DNA of 64,000 bases, from assembly GCA_030533445.1 (NCBI GenBank), contig CM060073.1:43102428-43166427 (forward strand), given 5' to 3'. The notes under the pieces are model-generated. The model was not told where the DNA came from, did no database searches, and was given only the letters and a program-made list of their open reading frames with translations. The first letter of the stretch is position 1. Every line of letters starts with the position of its first letter. The translations under genes were made by a program, and so were the position numbers. Shown piece by piece: positions 50,682 through 60,598 of the stretch. This stretch comes from Cyprinodon diabolis (Eukaryota; Chordata; Actinopteri; Cyprinodontiformes; Cyprinodontidae).

Positions 50682-51467
50682 CAGGGTTCCTGCGGGTCCT
50701 AAAAAAGTCTTAAAAGGTATGTTTGTTTTTTTTTTTGTTTTTTTTATCGCCATTATTGGTTCAATCCCGATAGCAGAACCAATAAAGCATTGTTGTGGCC
50801 GGGACATTTGGGAGATGCACCATTAACTTTTTGTCTGGAAAATATGAGCAAGTGTAAATGTAACGAAAATTGGCTATTCAGCCAAGAGTTTTCTCCATGG
50901 CTAAAACCAGGGAACATACATGAGGCACAGTGTATTTTGTGCAAGAAGCGATTAAAGCTCGGAACGATGGGAATTAAGGCAGTGGAGTCACACATGCGAA
51001 GCACGAAACACAAAGCGTCAAAATCGAGTTACCGAGAAACAGCCGGTATTTCTCAGTTTTGTTCCACCCTTGTCTCTGCAACGCCTCCACTTATCACCAA
51101 ATCAAACATACTAAGAAAACGATACAAAGAAAAATAGCTGCAAAAAAGACTTAGCACTGGTTATGTTGTGGCTTTAAAACTGATTTGTTTTGTTCCCTGC
51201 TAAAACAAAGTTTGTGAATTCAGTTAAATAATTGTTAAAATATATCTGTCATTTGTGTGTTTTTAGCTTTCTTCCTGTATGGGAAGCTTTTCAAAATTTG
51301 AAACATTAGTGCAGTGGTTTATGTTAAAATAAACCTTTGGGTTAAGTTGTCGCAAGCAGGTTCTTCTTGTGTTTCTTGTGAATTTGGTCTTAAATTTTTA
51401 TTTCAAGTGGCATTAAAAAGTCTTAAAAAGTCTTGAATTTAACTTGCCTTATGCTGTAGGAAGCCTG
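50682..51467 (+). mobile_element. Short hAT-like element carrying a BED-like finger ORF
   Basis: The left end CAGGGTTCCTGCGGG and the right end (complement CAGGCTTCCTACAGC) are imperfect inverted repeats, with further paired AAAAAGTCTTAAAA motifs just inside. The 8 bases ATCTGCCA occur at 50676-50683 and 51468-51475. They fit an 8-bp target duplication, although CA of the left copy overlaps the element end, so 6 bp (ATCTGC) is the strict minimum. The size, 786 bp, is too small for a hAT transposase, so the element is non-autonomous. Confidence 0.7.
50844..51137 (+). CDS. 97-aa protein with a BED-like zinc finger, transposon-borne
   Basis: The protein begins MSKCKCNENWLFSQEFSPWL (ATG at 50844; the open frame goes back to 50790). 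It has C30-x2-C33-x16-H50-x5-H56, with the TMGIKAVESH and STKHK segments seen at the N-terminus of many fish hAT-type transposases, where the finger binds the element ends. After residue 60 it is low-complexity and Ser/Lys-rich and stops, with no catalytic domain. It may be the leftover N-terminus of a full transposase or a stand-alone DNA-binding protein. Its frame is intact, which is notable for such a short element. Confidence 0.55.
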   Translation: MSKCKCNENWLFSQEFSPWLKPGNIHEAQCILCKKRLKLGTMGIKAVESHMRSTKHKASKSSYRETAGISQFCSTLVSATPPLITKSNILRKRYKEK

Positions 51468-52789
51468 ATCTGCCATGTAGTTGTGCTGCATGTCTAAAAG
51501 TTTAGACCACTCAGGTATGTGCTGAACTAAAGCAGATATACAGAACATTTTCAGAACAAATATACATGCAATTATACCTCTGTCGCACATTGGGATAAGA
51601 AAAGAAGAAGCAGTCTTAGGAAAGAAATTGAACTGTCACTTGTTAAATGTACAATCAGATAAAAAAAAAAAAAAGTCGATTATGAAGAGATTTTATTTGA
51701 GTTCTCCTAAAACTGTAAAGTTTGATTTTTTTAATAATCTAATCTTCCCTGCTTATTTAACTCTATTGTATGAATCGAATACACCTAAAGAGTATTAGCC
51801 ACACAATCCTGCAGAGTACATATAAAACAGCTGAACTTTGAGAGATTAAAAGATTGCACATCATCAGTAGTCCTGTTCCTATTTTCAGTTCAAAGATGGG
51901 ATGTGAAGCATTTTATTTTCCGTCTTATCAAATTCTACTTTGAAGGGAGTGCTTGATTTGCTCTACCTGTCCCATTTCTTTTCCACCTGGTTTCACTCTC
52001 CAGAGATTTTTGATTTCAAGCCTTTATCTTTGAATTCGCAGCCGTGCCTTTTAGTGCTTCATAGCACCTTGCTGGTGTTGTCTGTCTCCAGAGATACTTC
52101 ATACGGTCGCAATATTAATCATTCCCTCAAGACATGTTTCACAGGTGGGCTCTCAGATCACTGCAAGTGGCAGGTGATTCTGTCTTTGCATTTTAAATCA
52201 AATGATATGACATATTTCAATATCACAGCAATGATGTCTCTTATCACAGAAGTGACATTCCTCTCATTGAAGTCTGTTTAATGATCAAGCTGCACAGAAG
52301 GAAATGTAAGGGTGTTAGAGAGAGGCCAACGTGACTTTTTTCATGTTTTTTTTTCATGTTTGTTTGTTTTTGTGTCGAGGCTCAGCAGTTGGTGTTTCAC
52401 ATTCAAGCTGCGTTGTATCCCTGCTGCCGGCGTCTGTGGCAGAGTGAAGCCTGAGGTGCCTCCTCGGAGGACCGTGCCCTCGTTACTCCTCAGCTTGACT
52501 TTGGGTTTCACAAAGCGAGCCCTTTGTTTACGCTGACAGGATGTGCTGGCTACTGACCTGGAAAAAGTGGCTAAGACGGGCTGTCTTGTAAGGAAGAGGG
52601 AGGCTGGTGATGTATGGGCTCCTTCTGGGACCTTTCATAGTACCACTGTTGAAGACACCCAACAATCCCTCTCCCTGCTCGTTGTCTCCGTACTCTCTTC
52701 CTCTTATCCCTTTATCCATCTCTGTTCCGGGCTCCAGTTTGGGCTCTACGCTCGAGCCAATCTAGTCAGCAGCGGTTTTGGATGAATCT

Positions 52790-53640
52790 CCCCACGCCAC
52801 GTTTTCCCCCTGCCTAGCCGCCGGGGTCATACATCATTATTGTCAAGGGGGTAATGTGTGTGGGTGGGTGAAGAGATCTATGACTTCTTCATTTGAATGA
52901 ACCTCATTAGATTGACTCTTCTTTGTAAAGGATCCCTTTAGAAAATAACTCTGGCAGTTATTTAGGTGATTCTCACATGATAGCCAATGGAACATGACGT
53001 TTCAGCCAAGCATGTTTGCTCGTAGGATTGAAGACTCTCTGTGATGCAGTCTGCAGCTTATTTCTTTTACTATTTTGCCCTGCCATGCCTACATTTACAT
53101 AGCAATGGAGTGTAAGACCTTGAGGTTGACTTATGGTGCCCACATATTGTCAGTATGATACAATCTGTTTCTCTAAAGTGACTCTTTTGCTTGTGTACAA
53201 TGATGAATGTTATGTTTTAAAGGCTGAGAATGGATTAAATCAAATATATTTAATCCTTTCAAACGTATTTTCCATTTAAATTAGAAAAAAATTGTCTTTG
53301 AGCCTTAGCACTATATTCAGTTTACCTATTTCTCATTTACTATAAGAATTCCAGCTTTATTAAGAAAATAGTCCAAAATGTTATTCCAGCTCGATCAGTG
53401 AAGCACACAGAAGTTTGGTTTCCTTATTAGAGCAGATTCTTGTCAGGGCATCTTTAATCAGCCTGTTCCCAAGGGATGGTATTTTTAGCCACCTTTTTTG
53501 GAGGCTAAGACTTTACCCACGCAGAGCACTAATGAGATGGAGCACAAGTGTAGGCAAGCGTTAATTAAGGCTAGTATGCAAAAGGAAGAAGGCAAAAGCA
53601 GCACGCCCATGGCATACATACATTAACTTTATTCCTCCTC
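52790..53640. promoter_or_regulatory. Candidate conserved noncoding stretches upstream of the DADLWKDG exon
   Basis: Non-repetitive sequence with CATACATCATTATTGTCAAG (52826), GAACCTCATTAGATTGACTC (52899), ATCTTTAATCAGCCTGTTCC (53450) and AGCGTTAATTAAGGCTAG (53556). Intronic enhancers of a neighbouring developmental gene would fit, but this is inference. Confidence 0.3.
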
Positions 53641-53703
53641 CTTCATGCTTTTTTTTCTCTCTTTCTCTCCTTGTTTTTCCCCTCCTGTTTTTTTTCCACA
53701 TAG

Positions 53704-53799
53704 GTTGCAAAAACAACAGATGGCTCCGACGCCGACCTGTGGAAGGACGGCTTATTCAAATCCAAGGTCACTCGCTACCTTTGCTTCTCCAGGAAAACT
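53704..53799 (+). CDS. mvb12b: mvb12b-like exon encoding the DADLWKDGLFKSK block
   Basis: The 96-nt exon is phase 0 at both ends, with acceptor ...cacatag before it and donor gtaagc at 53800. It encodes 32 residues (32-63 from the candidate Met), including DADLWKDGLFKSKVTRYLCF. This block is almost identical to human MVB12B and is the most diagnostic stretch of the gene; MVB12A has a clearly different sequence here. It forms central strands of the MABP domain. The polypyrimidine tract upstream (53650-53695) is long and clean. With the previous exon it restores the YYV-VAKT junction in frame. Confidence 0.95.
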
Positions 53800-54685
53800 G
53801 TAAGCAAGCAAACTTCTCTCCTTCCTTATTCAGAAGAGCTTCTCTGTTTTCCCGCCGGTTATTAGCCCACCTTTCTGCTAGTGGAATATCTTTATGCACT
53901 TTGCACTTTGATCAGTGAAAGTCCCACTTAAAAAAAGGCCTGCTTTGGAAGCACAGTTTTGAAGTTTTTACATATAATGGACTTGCATGCATATTTGAAA
54001 TGAATATTACCGTAGAGAGATATTTTATCCTGTTTTATGCCCTCCTGAGGATATTATTTATGTTTATTCATGAAATAACAATGAGCTGCATTTTAACTAT
54101 TCCAATTTATTCAATCAACACTATCCCTGTGGAGACAATTGTTACCACACTATGATTCTTGAAAGATGTTTTACAAGCAGTTGTGCTGAAAATAATAGTT
54201 GTGTATGTAAGAACTGAAGAAAGCTCAAAATCCAAATAACAGGTTTTATTCAAAAACATAGAAATTCATTATGAAATATAGAACTTTCTATATCAGACAT
54301 GAAGGAAAAAGTTTTTGGTCTGGGGATCAATAAAAAAAAAGTGAGAATAAGGAAATACTTTGCTGTGCGTTGCAGTGTTTGGGACTTTCCATTCAAATAC
54401 TATATAAATTAAAAAAATATTTTTACTGTCGAAGAGATCCCTTTTTTTTTTACATTATTATTCTGAAGAACTACTTCCCATCTAAACAGTGGGAAGTCCA
54501 CCCACTTCAGGCACCTGTAAGTAGGTTTTCTGTCCCAGGATAAAACATTTTTGATCAAACTTTACAAGTTTTTAAATAGGATTAAGGTGCAGACATTGGG
54601 ATGGCCACTCTAGTCTGTTTCTTCTTCACCTAAATGTAACACAATATTTTCAAGCATGTTGATGTATTAGAGCAGATCCTATTGG

Positions 54686-54910
54686 GAGTGGTGGCCTAGT
54701 GGTTATGGCATAGAGCTTGGAATCCTAAGGTTCTGAGATTGAGTCCCACTCCCACAGACTCTGGGTCTCTGAGCAGGACCCTTAACCCCTGATTGCTCCC
54801 TGGGCGTCCCACAATGGCAGCCACTGCTACCACTGCTCCCCAAGGTATGCAGAGGTAAATTTATCCAATGTGAGATCAATGAAATTCAATTATTGTTATC
54901 ATTATTATTG
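54686..54910 (+). mobile_element. tRNA-derived SINE
   Basis: The head GTGGCCTAGTGGTTATGGC is a pol III A box, and TTGAGTCCCACTCCC a weak B box about 40 bases later. The body has GAGCAGGACCCTTAACCCC and TTGCTCCCTGGGCG, widespread in fish SINEs. The tail ATCAATGAAATTCAATTATT ends in ATT repeats. Length is near 225 bp. Head and tail match the inverse fragment at 29722-29835. Confidence 0.75.
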
Positions 54911-55135
54911 AAATATTCATACTACCATGATCAGAAATATTCTGATATCACAATAACTGAACTAGCATGCTTTACACCATTTGTCTTGAAGGTAGTTTTT
55001 GAAGGTTATCTGCCAAGCTGTCTGCTGTTCCTTGACCGAAAAAGAGCTATTTTATTTTATTTAGTATTATATCGTAACATGTTTGTTAAGGCCAGTCATT
55101 TTGGTCTTTGGTCAGTTGTAAGGGGGGTAGTAACT

Positions 55136-55429
55136 ACACTGCAAAAACGATCTAGAAATTAGCAAATATGTCTTAAATTAAGTATATTTACCATTAATTT
55201 GAGTAGGTTTATAAGATAATTTGCCAATGGAATGAGTATTTTTACTCTTAAAATAAGATAGTTAGATAATATGCGCTTTAAATAAGACAAGGCAATAGTT
55301 TTTTCTTATTTTAAATGTAAATTGTCTTATTCCATTGGCAAAGTGTCTCCCCTCCTCAATTCAAGAACAAAATTCACTTATTGAAAAGAAAAAAATGACT
55401 TATTTTGATAAAAAATTTTTGCAGAGTGT
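55136..55429. mobile_element. hAT-like MITE with imperfect hairpin structure
   Basis: The ends are ACACTGCAAAAA and TTTTTGCAGAGTGT, which pair with a 2-base difference. Inside, TTGCCAATGGAATGAG (55222) pairs with TTATTCCATTGGCAAAG (55327), and paired TTATTTT/AAAATAA runs fill the rest. It is a common fish noncoding repeat. I do not see a target duplication. It lies in an mvb12b-like intron. Confidence 0.7.
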
Positions 55430-55719
55430 TTCTCTTTCCTAATAAACTATAATTCTGACATATAATATCTGTTATGTTGGATTGCTTTACTTTGAAGACA
55501 ACCTTATAACTTAAATGGGAATATTATTATTATTTTTATTTATTTTATTATTTTTTGGAGTGTGAGATTCTACTGGAAAAAAGCAATTTCAGTGTTGTAA
55601 AGACCATATATAGAACTTCCAATTTCAGCAGCCATGACTCCTCTGTGTCTAAAATAATCTTTACATTACATTTCCACATAATGCAGTTGGGTCATTTTTA
55701 GACCCTTTGCTTGCCTGCA

Positions 55720-56100
55720 GTCAAGAGTTGATGTGTTTCTGCTTGGCTGTCAGCTGCTCTGTGACCATAAATACACCTGCTTACTGCGCCACATCCACCA
55801 GCCTGTCTAACCCCATCTCATACCATTGGCTGTCTACTAATTAAGTTTTCCTGGCTTGCAGGTGGATAATGCAGACAGCATTGTAAACAAAAGCTGAATT
55901 TTTGTTATTACTTTGCATCAGCTCAATTTTAGGACTTAATCAAGTCATATTTTTTTCTGTATGTCCTCTAAAAGCCAGGCGACCTGGCAGGCTGAGCACA
56001 ATTTGGCCCCCAGTTTAGTATATAGCATGCAAATGGCCTTTCCCGAGTTCCTGCGTATTATCTTAAAATGTCCGTCCACATTGTTTTAAAGACTTTGACG
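55720..56100. promoter_or_regulatory. Candidate conserved noncoding element with an octamer
   Basis: GTCTACTAATTAAGTTTTCC, GGACTTAATCAAGTC, an ATGCAAAT octamer (56027-56034) and GACGCAAATAAAACATG lie in complex intronic sequence. A second short candidate follows at 56420-56600. Confidence 0.33.
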
Positions 56101-56934
56101 CAAATAAAACATGACAGAACCATCAACAAAAGCTATTTTGTCTGCCAGTCATTGGAACTCCCACTGTAATTGTCTATGACAAAAACAGATTCTGTAAAAT
56201 TAGCCCCTGAATTATTCGGAGGGGGAGGTAAATAGTTTGTGATTTATCATACTCTAGGTTGAAGGTAGATAGCCTTCTTTTGTCAGGTTGTGATGGGAAA
56301 AAATATCTCTGGAAAAAAGAGGGAAAAACAATAAAAAAAAAAGCTTCATGCATTATAATAACATTCATCCATATTCCTCCTTATGTCAGTGTAAAAACTA
56401 TGAATAAAAAATGCCTCTAATGGTAATGACAGTCGAGCAGCAGTGAGAGTGTAATCCAGGCATTTTGGACGCATCAAGTCACGCCTGGCTCGCTCCACTC
56501 CTTGCTGCCGCTGTGTATTATTGCAATTTATTATGGCAAAAAAAATGTAATGGGAGGCAGGGAAGAGTCATGCTTGAAAATGTCAACTACACAGTCCCTG
56601 ATTATTTTTAACTAGTCCAATTCTGTTGATCAGACCACTTACTCTGTCTCCCATCATTGCACAACTTATATCCCTGAAAGGTTGAAAATGATTGGAAGTT
56701 CACAGATGCTCCTCTCAGAGCATCAAGGAAAACTGAGTAATTATTGGCTATTCTGCGAACCATTCTCTCTAGGAACTTAATTATGTTTGAATTTTTCAGT
56801 AACCCAGTTTTTATCTAAATTTTCTTATCTCTCTCCAACTCATTGACTCGATCAATATCCCTTTTGAAAAGGGAATTTTCATGAGTGCAAATGTTTATTT
56901 TTTGTTGGTTGTACTACCTTCTTTTTGTTTGTAG

Positions 56935-57025
56935 GAGCCTGAGGTCGTTGTGGATATGAAGCTGATCGACTTCAAGGACCCGCTGCCAGAGTCCTTCACA
57001 CCGGTGCAAGAAACATTAGACAAAA
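56935..57025 (+). CDS. mvb12b: mvb12b-like exon encoding the VVDMKLIDFKDPLPESF block
   Basis: The 91-nt exon follows acceptor ...tttgtag and ends at donor gtaaat (57026). It encodes 30 residues plus one base, so it ends in phase 1. The peptide has VVDMKLIDFKDPLPESF followed by TPVQETLDK, matching VLVDMKLIDIKDTLPVGF and IPIQETVDT of human MVB12B. If the donor were skipped, translation would stop after two more codons (agt aaa taa), which supports using the donor. This continues the MABP domain. Confidence 0.95.
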
Positions 57026-57924
57026 GTAAATAAAGTCAATACTAACCACAGGCATGCTCCTCTCCTCGTGTTTTTTTTTTTTTCGCCCTCTCCAACCAGC
57101 TTATGCGGCGGGTCCTTAGGGGCAACTTTGCTTGAGATAGTAAATGTTTTATGGGTGCAGGTTAGCTTAATTTATGGCAGACTGTGAGAATAAAATAAAC
57201 ATTTTGCCCTAGAGGTACAAGAGAGGAGAATCATGAGTCATTGTTTATCTCAGCTGGAGCTGGGCTTCTCTTTATGAGGGGCTTATTTATTTATGTATTT
57301 ATTTGGGGAGAGGACGAGTAGATGGGGGTTATCTAATATTAATGAAATGCATTCCCCAATGCTTTAGTGGACTTTGAGTGCTACGTATTCACCCCCCCAC
57401 CACCTCATCCATGCCTTGAAAATGTAATAATATTTTGGTGTGTGGAGTGAGGACAGCTTGTTTATTATTTTTATTATCGTTGCATTTACAAACCACTACC
57501 TTGTGTTGCTGGGGAAATAAATGAGCAAGGCACAAATGCAATATAGGAAAGCACAGCTGTACTTTTTTTGTTTTTAGGAGAATAGGGAAAAAAGATTGTT
57601 TTCTTTGGATGTGTTGTAATTTAATGTTTTATTACTTTACGTGAATGTTTAATGTATACATGTGGCATTATGTATGAATTTCTATCCAGAACGCTGAGTT
57701 TAAATCCCTGTCGTGCATTAAAGCTGATGGAGGATTCACTTGCATTTGTCATTCTACCTCCAGAAATGATAAAAATGATAAAAATGATAATAATGCAAGC
57801 ACATTTTGCGGCTTCCCTGTGTCCAGTCAATTTCCCCTGAGCACAGCAAGTCATGCAGAAACATAGATAAGCCAATTTTCTATTTCTAAGCTAAGCATAA
57901 CGAGAACTTTTATAAATATGCAGA

Positions 57925-58030
57925 GGCTTGCAAAGGTATTCATTTTCACATTTACATGTTACGACCACAGACCTGCCTTTATCTTGTTGAGGTTTTATGT
58001 GACAAACCCAAAGTTGTGCATAACTTTGAT
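57925..58030 (+). mobile_element. 5' end fragment of a Tc1-like relic
   Basis: GGCTTGCAAAGGTATTCAT followed by CACATTTACATGTTACGACC and GGTTTTATGTGACAAACCC matches the known start of the fish Tc1 group whose 3' tail is TATGAATACTTTTTGCAAG (see 20567). The rest of the element is absent. Confidence 0.6.
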
Positions 58031-59231
58031 CCAAGGTAGTAAATAGACTGCACCTGTGTGCAGTTTCATTCTATAATAAAGCTTACTAATTTTAGGAGTT
58101 TCACTTCTTCTTGTTTAATAAAATTCCTAAATAAATCCTGATATGTAAGGACATTAAATCTCTTTATTTTGAAACATTAACAATTAAAGCACAATAAAGG
58201 CCAAAAAACACATCAGACCTGGTTCATGTTTAAAGGTTGAAGTTTTAAAATGAAATGCAGGGTTAAAATAACTGCTTTAAACATTTGATATATAAATAAG
58301 TACCCAAAGACATTGCTGTCCATCTGAAATTACACAGCACGAATTAAAGAAGTTTCCACAGCTCAGTGGCAGCCCTGGAAGAGCTGCAGAAATCCACAGC
58401 TGAGGTGGGAGCAGCCTCGGACTGGGAACGATTTTCGGCCCTGGCATTTTTTTCATCTACACCGGCCCATTTATGGACCCCTGCAAGATTAACCGATCTA
58501 TCTTCAAGCATTACACGGCAACCTTCACCAAGACTTCTGTAAGGCAGTTTTACTGGCTTTGGTTATTAACATGGACACAACAGCAACTTCTACTGCATAG
58601 CATCCACGCTTGCACGAAGCCAGCTAGACAACCACTCACACATGCTAGGTCTAACTTAAGCCAGAGTTTTCTAAAAACACCAACATAAAACAATACAAGA
58701 TAGAGGCAGACAGCCTCAGAGTGAATACATGAGAGCTCAGCTGTTCATAAAAATTCACTGCGAGTCTAGGTGGCATGTGGGCAATGAAACGGAATAATGT
58801 AAGCAGGGTTGCCAGATGTCACTGACTCACGTTTTACGGCCCAAAACAGTTTAATAAACCGCCGGAATATACATAATCTTCCAATTTGATCCAAAGTCCA
58901 TTGATCTCTTAGGCCATAAATCTAAAGAAAACATTTTTTTATGCATAGATGGTCATCCTAAACTGCCAGATTGGGAAACGTCCCAATCTGGCAACAATGC
59001 ACGTAAGAATGTTAGCCTTTAGATGCAAAACCCCATCATGCACCGCAACATAATTTTGCAAAAATATCCAAACATAAATTTGCCAAATATAAGAGAAACA
59101 TCATAGTTTGGTTTAAAGAAAGAATTTTAGTTTTCTTATGATTTAGTTTGCTGCAAGGATTTTACAGTTTGAAGAAATAATAAACTACACCATAGGCCAA
59201 TCGTCTCAAGTATGTGCATTACAAGGAAGGG

Positions 59232-59232
<1 letters not shown>

Positions 59233-59304
<72 letters not shown>
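59233..59304. repeat. TA microsatellite
   Basis: (TA)n of 72 bases in an mvb12b-like intron. Confidence 0.96.
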
Positions 59305-59305
<1 letters not shown>

Positions 59306-59762
59306 TGCATGCATCAATTAGGTGGTTAACGTTGCATTACTTCTTGAGCTCATAGAGTTATTTACTGTCACAGATAGGTCCTTCGGACTGAGAGTAAGTG
59401 TTAGGACCGGTATGATTTAAGGAGTGCCGGCCCTCGCACACAGAAATTAGGACCGGCCCTCCGGGCAAATGCCCGATATCACAGATTACCAGTCCGAGCC
59501 TGGGTGGGAGAATAGGAAGAGGAAAGACATTGTTAAAGGGAAACTATAAGAAACCCCACTTGCAGCAGGCCTAGTTGCATGTAGCAGGTACTTTGGTCAA
59601 AACAGAAAACAACAGAATTTTATTGCATCTTCCAGGACACAACATCATTAAAGTAAAACTGTTGTATATACACTGAAGGATTAAGATCAAAGCATATGTT
59701 AATGTGTTATTATGATCCATTCAAAGTTCCGACTTGAGCACAATTAATAATCGGAACATAAC

Positions 59763-59870
59763 AGAGGCATTTTCAATTCAATTTCAATTCAATTCAACTC
59801 TATTTATCTGCCTATTCACAACACACGTCAACTTAAGGCACTTTTCAGAGAAGTTCAATCAGATCCTACA
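59763..59870 (-). repeat. Interspersed repeat fragment starting with AATTC repeats
   Basis: TTCAATTCAATTCAACTCTA, then CACAACACACGTCAACTTAA and GGCACTTTTCAGAG is the complement of the tAAAATTGAATTGAATT-type 3' tail of abundant fish retroelements. Confidence 0.55.
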
Positions 59871-60218
59871 GTTGGATGTTTAAAAGCTTTTTACCTACAG
59901 TATCTTAAATAAGCTGTTTGCATCCATTCATTGACTACGGGACACATTTGTCCAGGATGTGGGGAAGGTAGATATTTACATTATGTGTCACTGACTGACA
60001 GTGGAGAGGGATTTCAGCTTTAAAGAGAGGAAAATAAAATGTATCTTGTGTAATCTTTCATTAAGTTTTATACTTTGCTTGTTTTTAATATTATCTCCCT
60101 TCCCTGAAGGCGTCTATTGGATTTTTTTATTCCCATTTTCCAGCTCAGAAGACACTGAAGTGAATATACGCTAGTTCCTTCCTAACACGCTCACATGTAC
60201 GATGGCTTTACTCATCAG

Positions 60219-60348
60219 AGGAAGCTGCCATGAGGAAGAGGAGGCTGTGTGTGAAAATGAGCGCTCGTGAGGCTGCCGAGACAGCTGTATGTGACATCCA
60301 GCTCACCGCCAAATCCAAGTACCAGCTTGTTAACTACACCTGTGTGGG
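60219..60348 (+). CDS. mvb12b: mvb12b-like exon encoding the MRKRRLCVK block
   Basis: The 130-nt exon lies between acceptor catcag and donor gtaagc (60349). Joined to the phase-1 end of the previous exon it reads KEAAMRKRRLCVKMSAREAAETAVCDIQLTAKSK and YQLVNYTCVG, parallel to human QEVAFRKKRLCIK, EAAICDIRIMGRTK and YTFIGE. The basic RKRRLCVK stretch lies in the MABP domain and fits its known binding of acidic lipids; that role is inferred from the family. The exon ends in phase 2. Confidence 0.93.
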
Positions 60349-60487
60349 GTAAGCTACAAGTCAGTGGAAATGAATGAAATCAGCCACACAGTTTTCTAGC
60401 TTTTTATTTTTCCATATTTGCATAAAATCTGATTAACCTTGTTAACTTTTGAGCAAACAACTCTTCCTCATCTTCATATTTTCACAG

Positions 60488-60598
60488 AGACATAAACAAT
60501 ATGGGACTATGGTATCGCATGGGGGACGTTCCTCGGCGTACGTCATCTCAGAAAATGAAGAGTGCTCCTAAAATTGACACCCCACACAGCACTACAAG
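60488..60598 (+). CDS. mvb12b: mvb12b-like exon encoding the MGLWYRMGDVPRR block; last exon in the window
   Basis: The intron before this exon is only 139 bp. The acceptor is ttcacag and the donor is gtacca at 60599. The exon encodes DINNMGLWYRMGDVPRR, then a Ser/Thr/Lys-rich segment ending HSTT, and stops in phase 2. Human MVB12B has LNSMGIWYRMGRVPRN and then a Ser/Thr/Pro linker here, so this is the end of the MABP domain and the start of the linker. The C-terminal exons with the UMA motif, which contacts the ESCRT-I core, were not found in 60600-64000 and are expected downstream. The gene is therefore partial at 3'. Confidence 0.92.

Larger units (their letters stand above)
53800..56934 (+). 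other. mvb12b: Second visible intron of the mvb12b-like gene
   Basis: GT...AG intron of 3.1 kb. It carries a tRNA-derived SINE (54686-54910), a hAT-like MITE (55136-55429) and two low-repeat stretches (55720-56100, 56420-56600) that look like conserved noncoding candidates. Confidence 0.85.
57026..60218 (+). other. mvb12b: Third visible intron of the mvb12b-like gene
   Basis: GT...AG intron of 3.2 kb. It contains a Tc1 relic 5' end (57925-58030), a TA microsatellite (59233-59304), a fragment of a common fish interspersed repeat (59763-59870), and a C/T-rich stretch next to its donor. I see no further exon in it. Confidence 0.85.
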
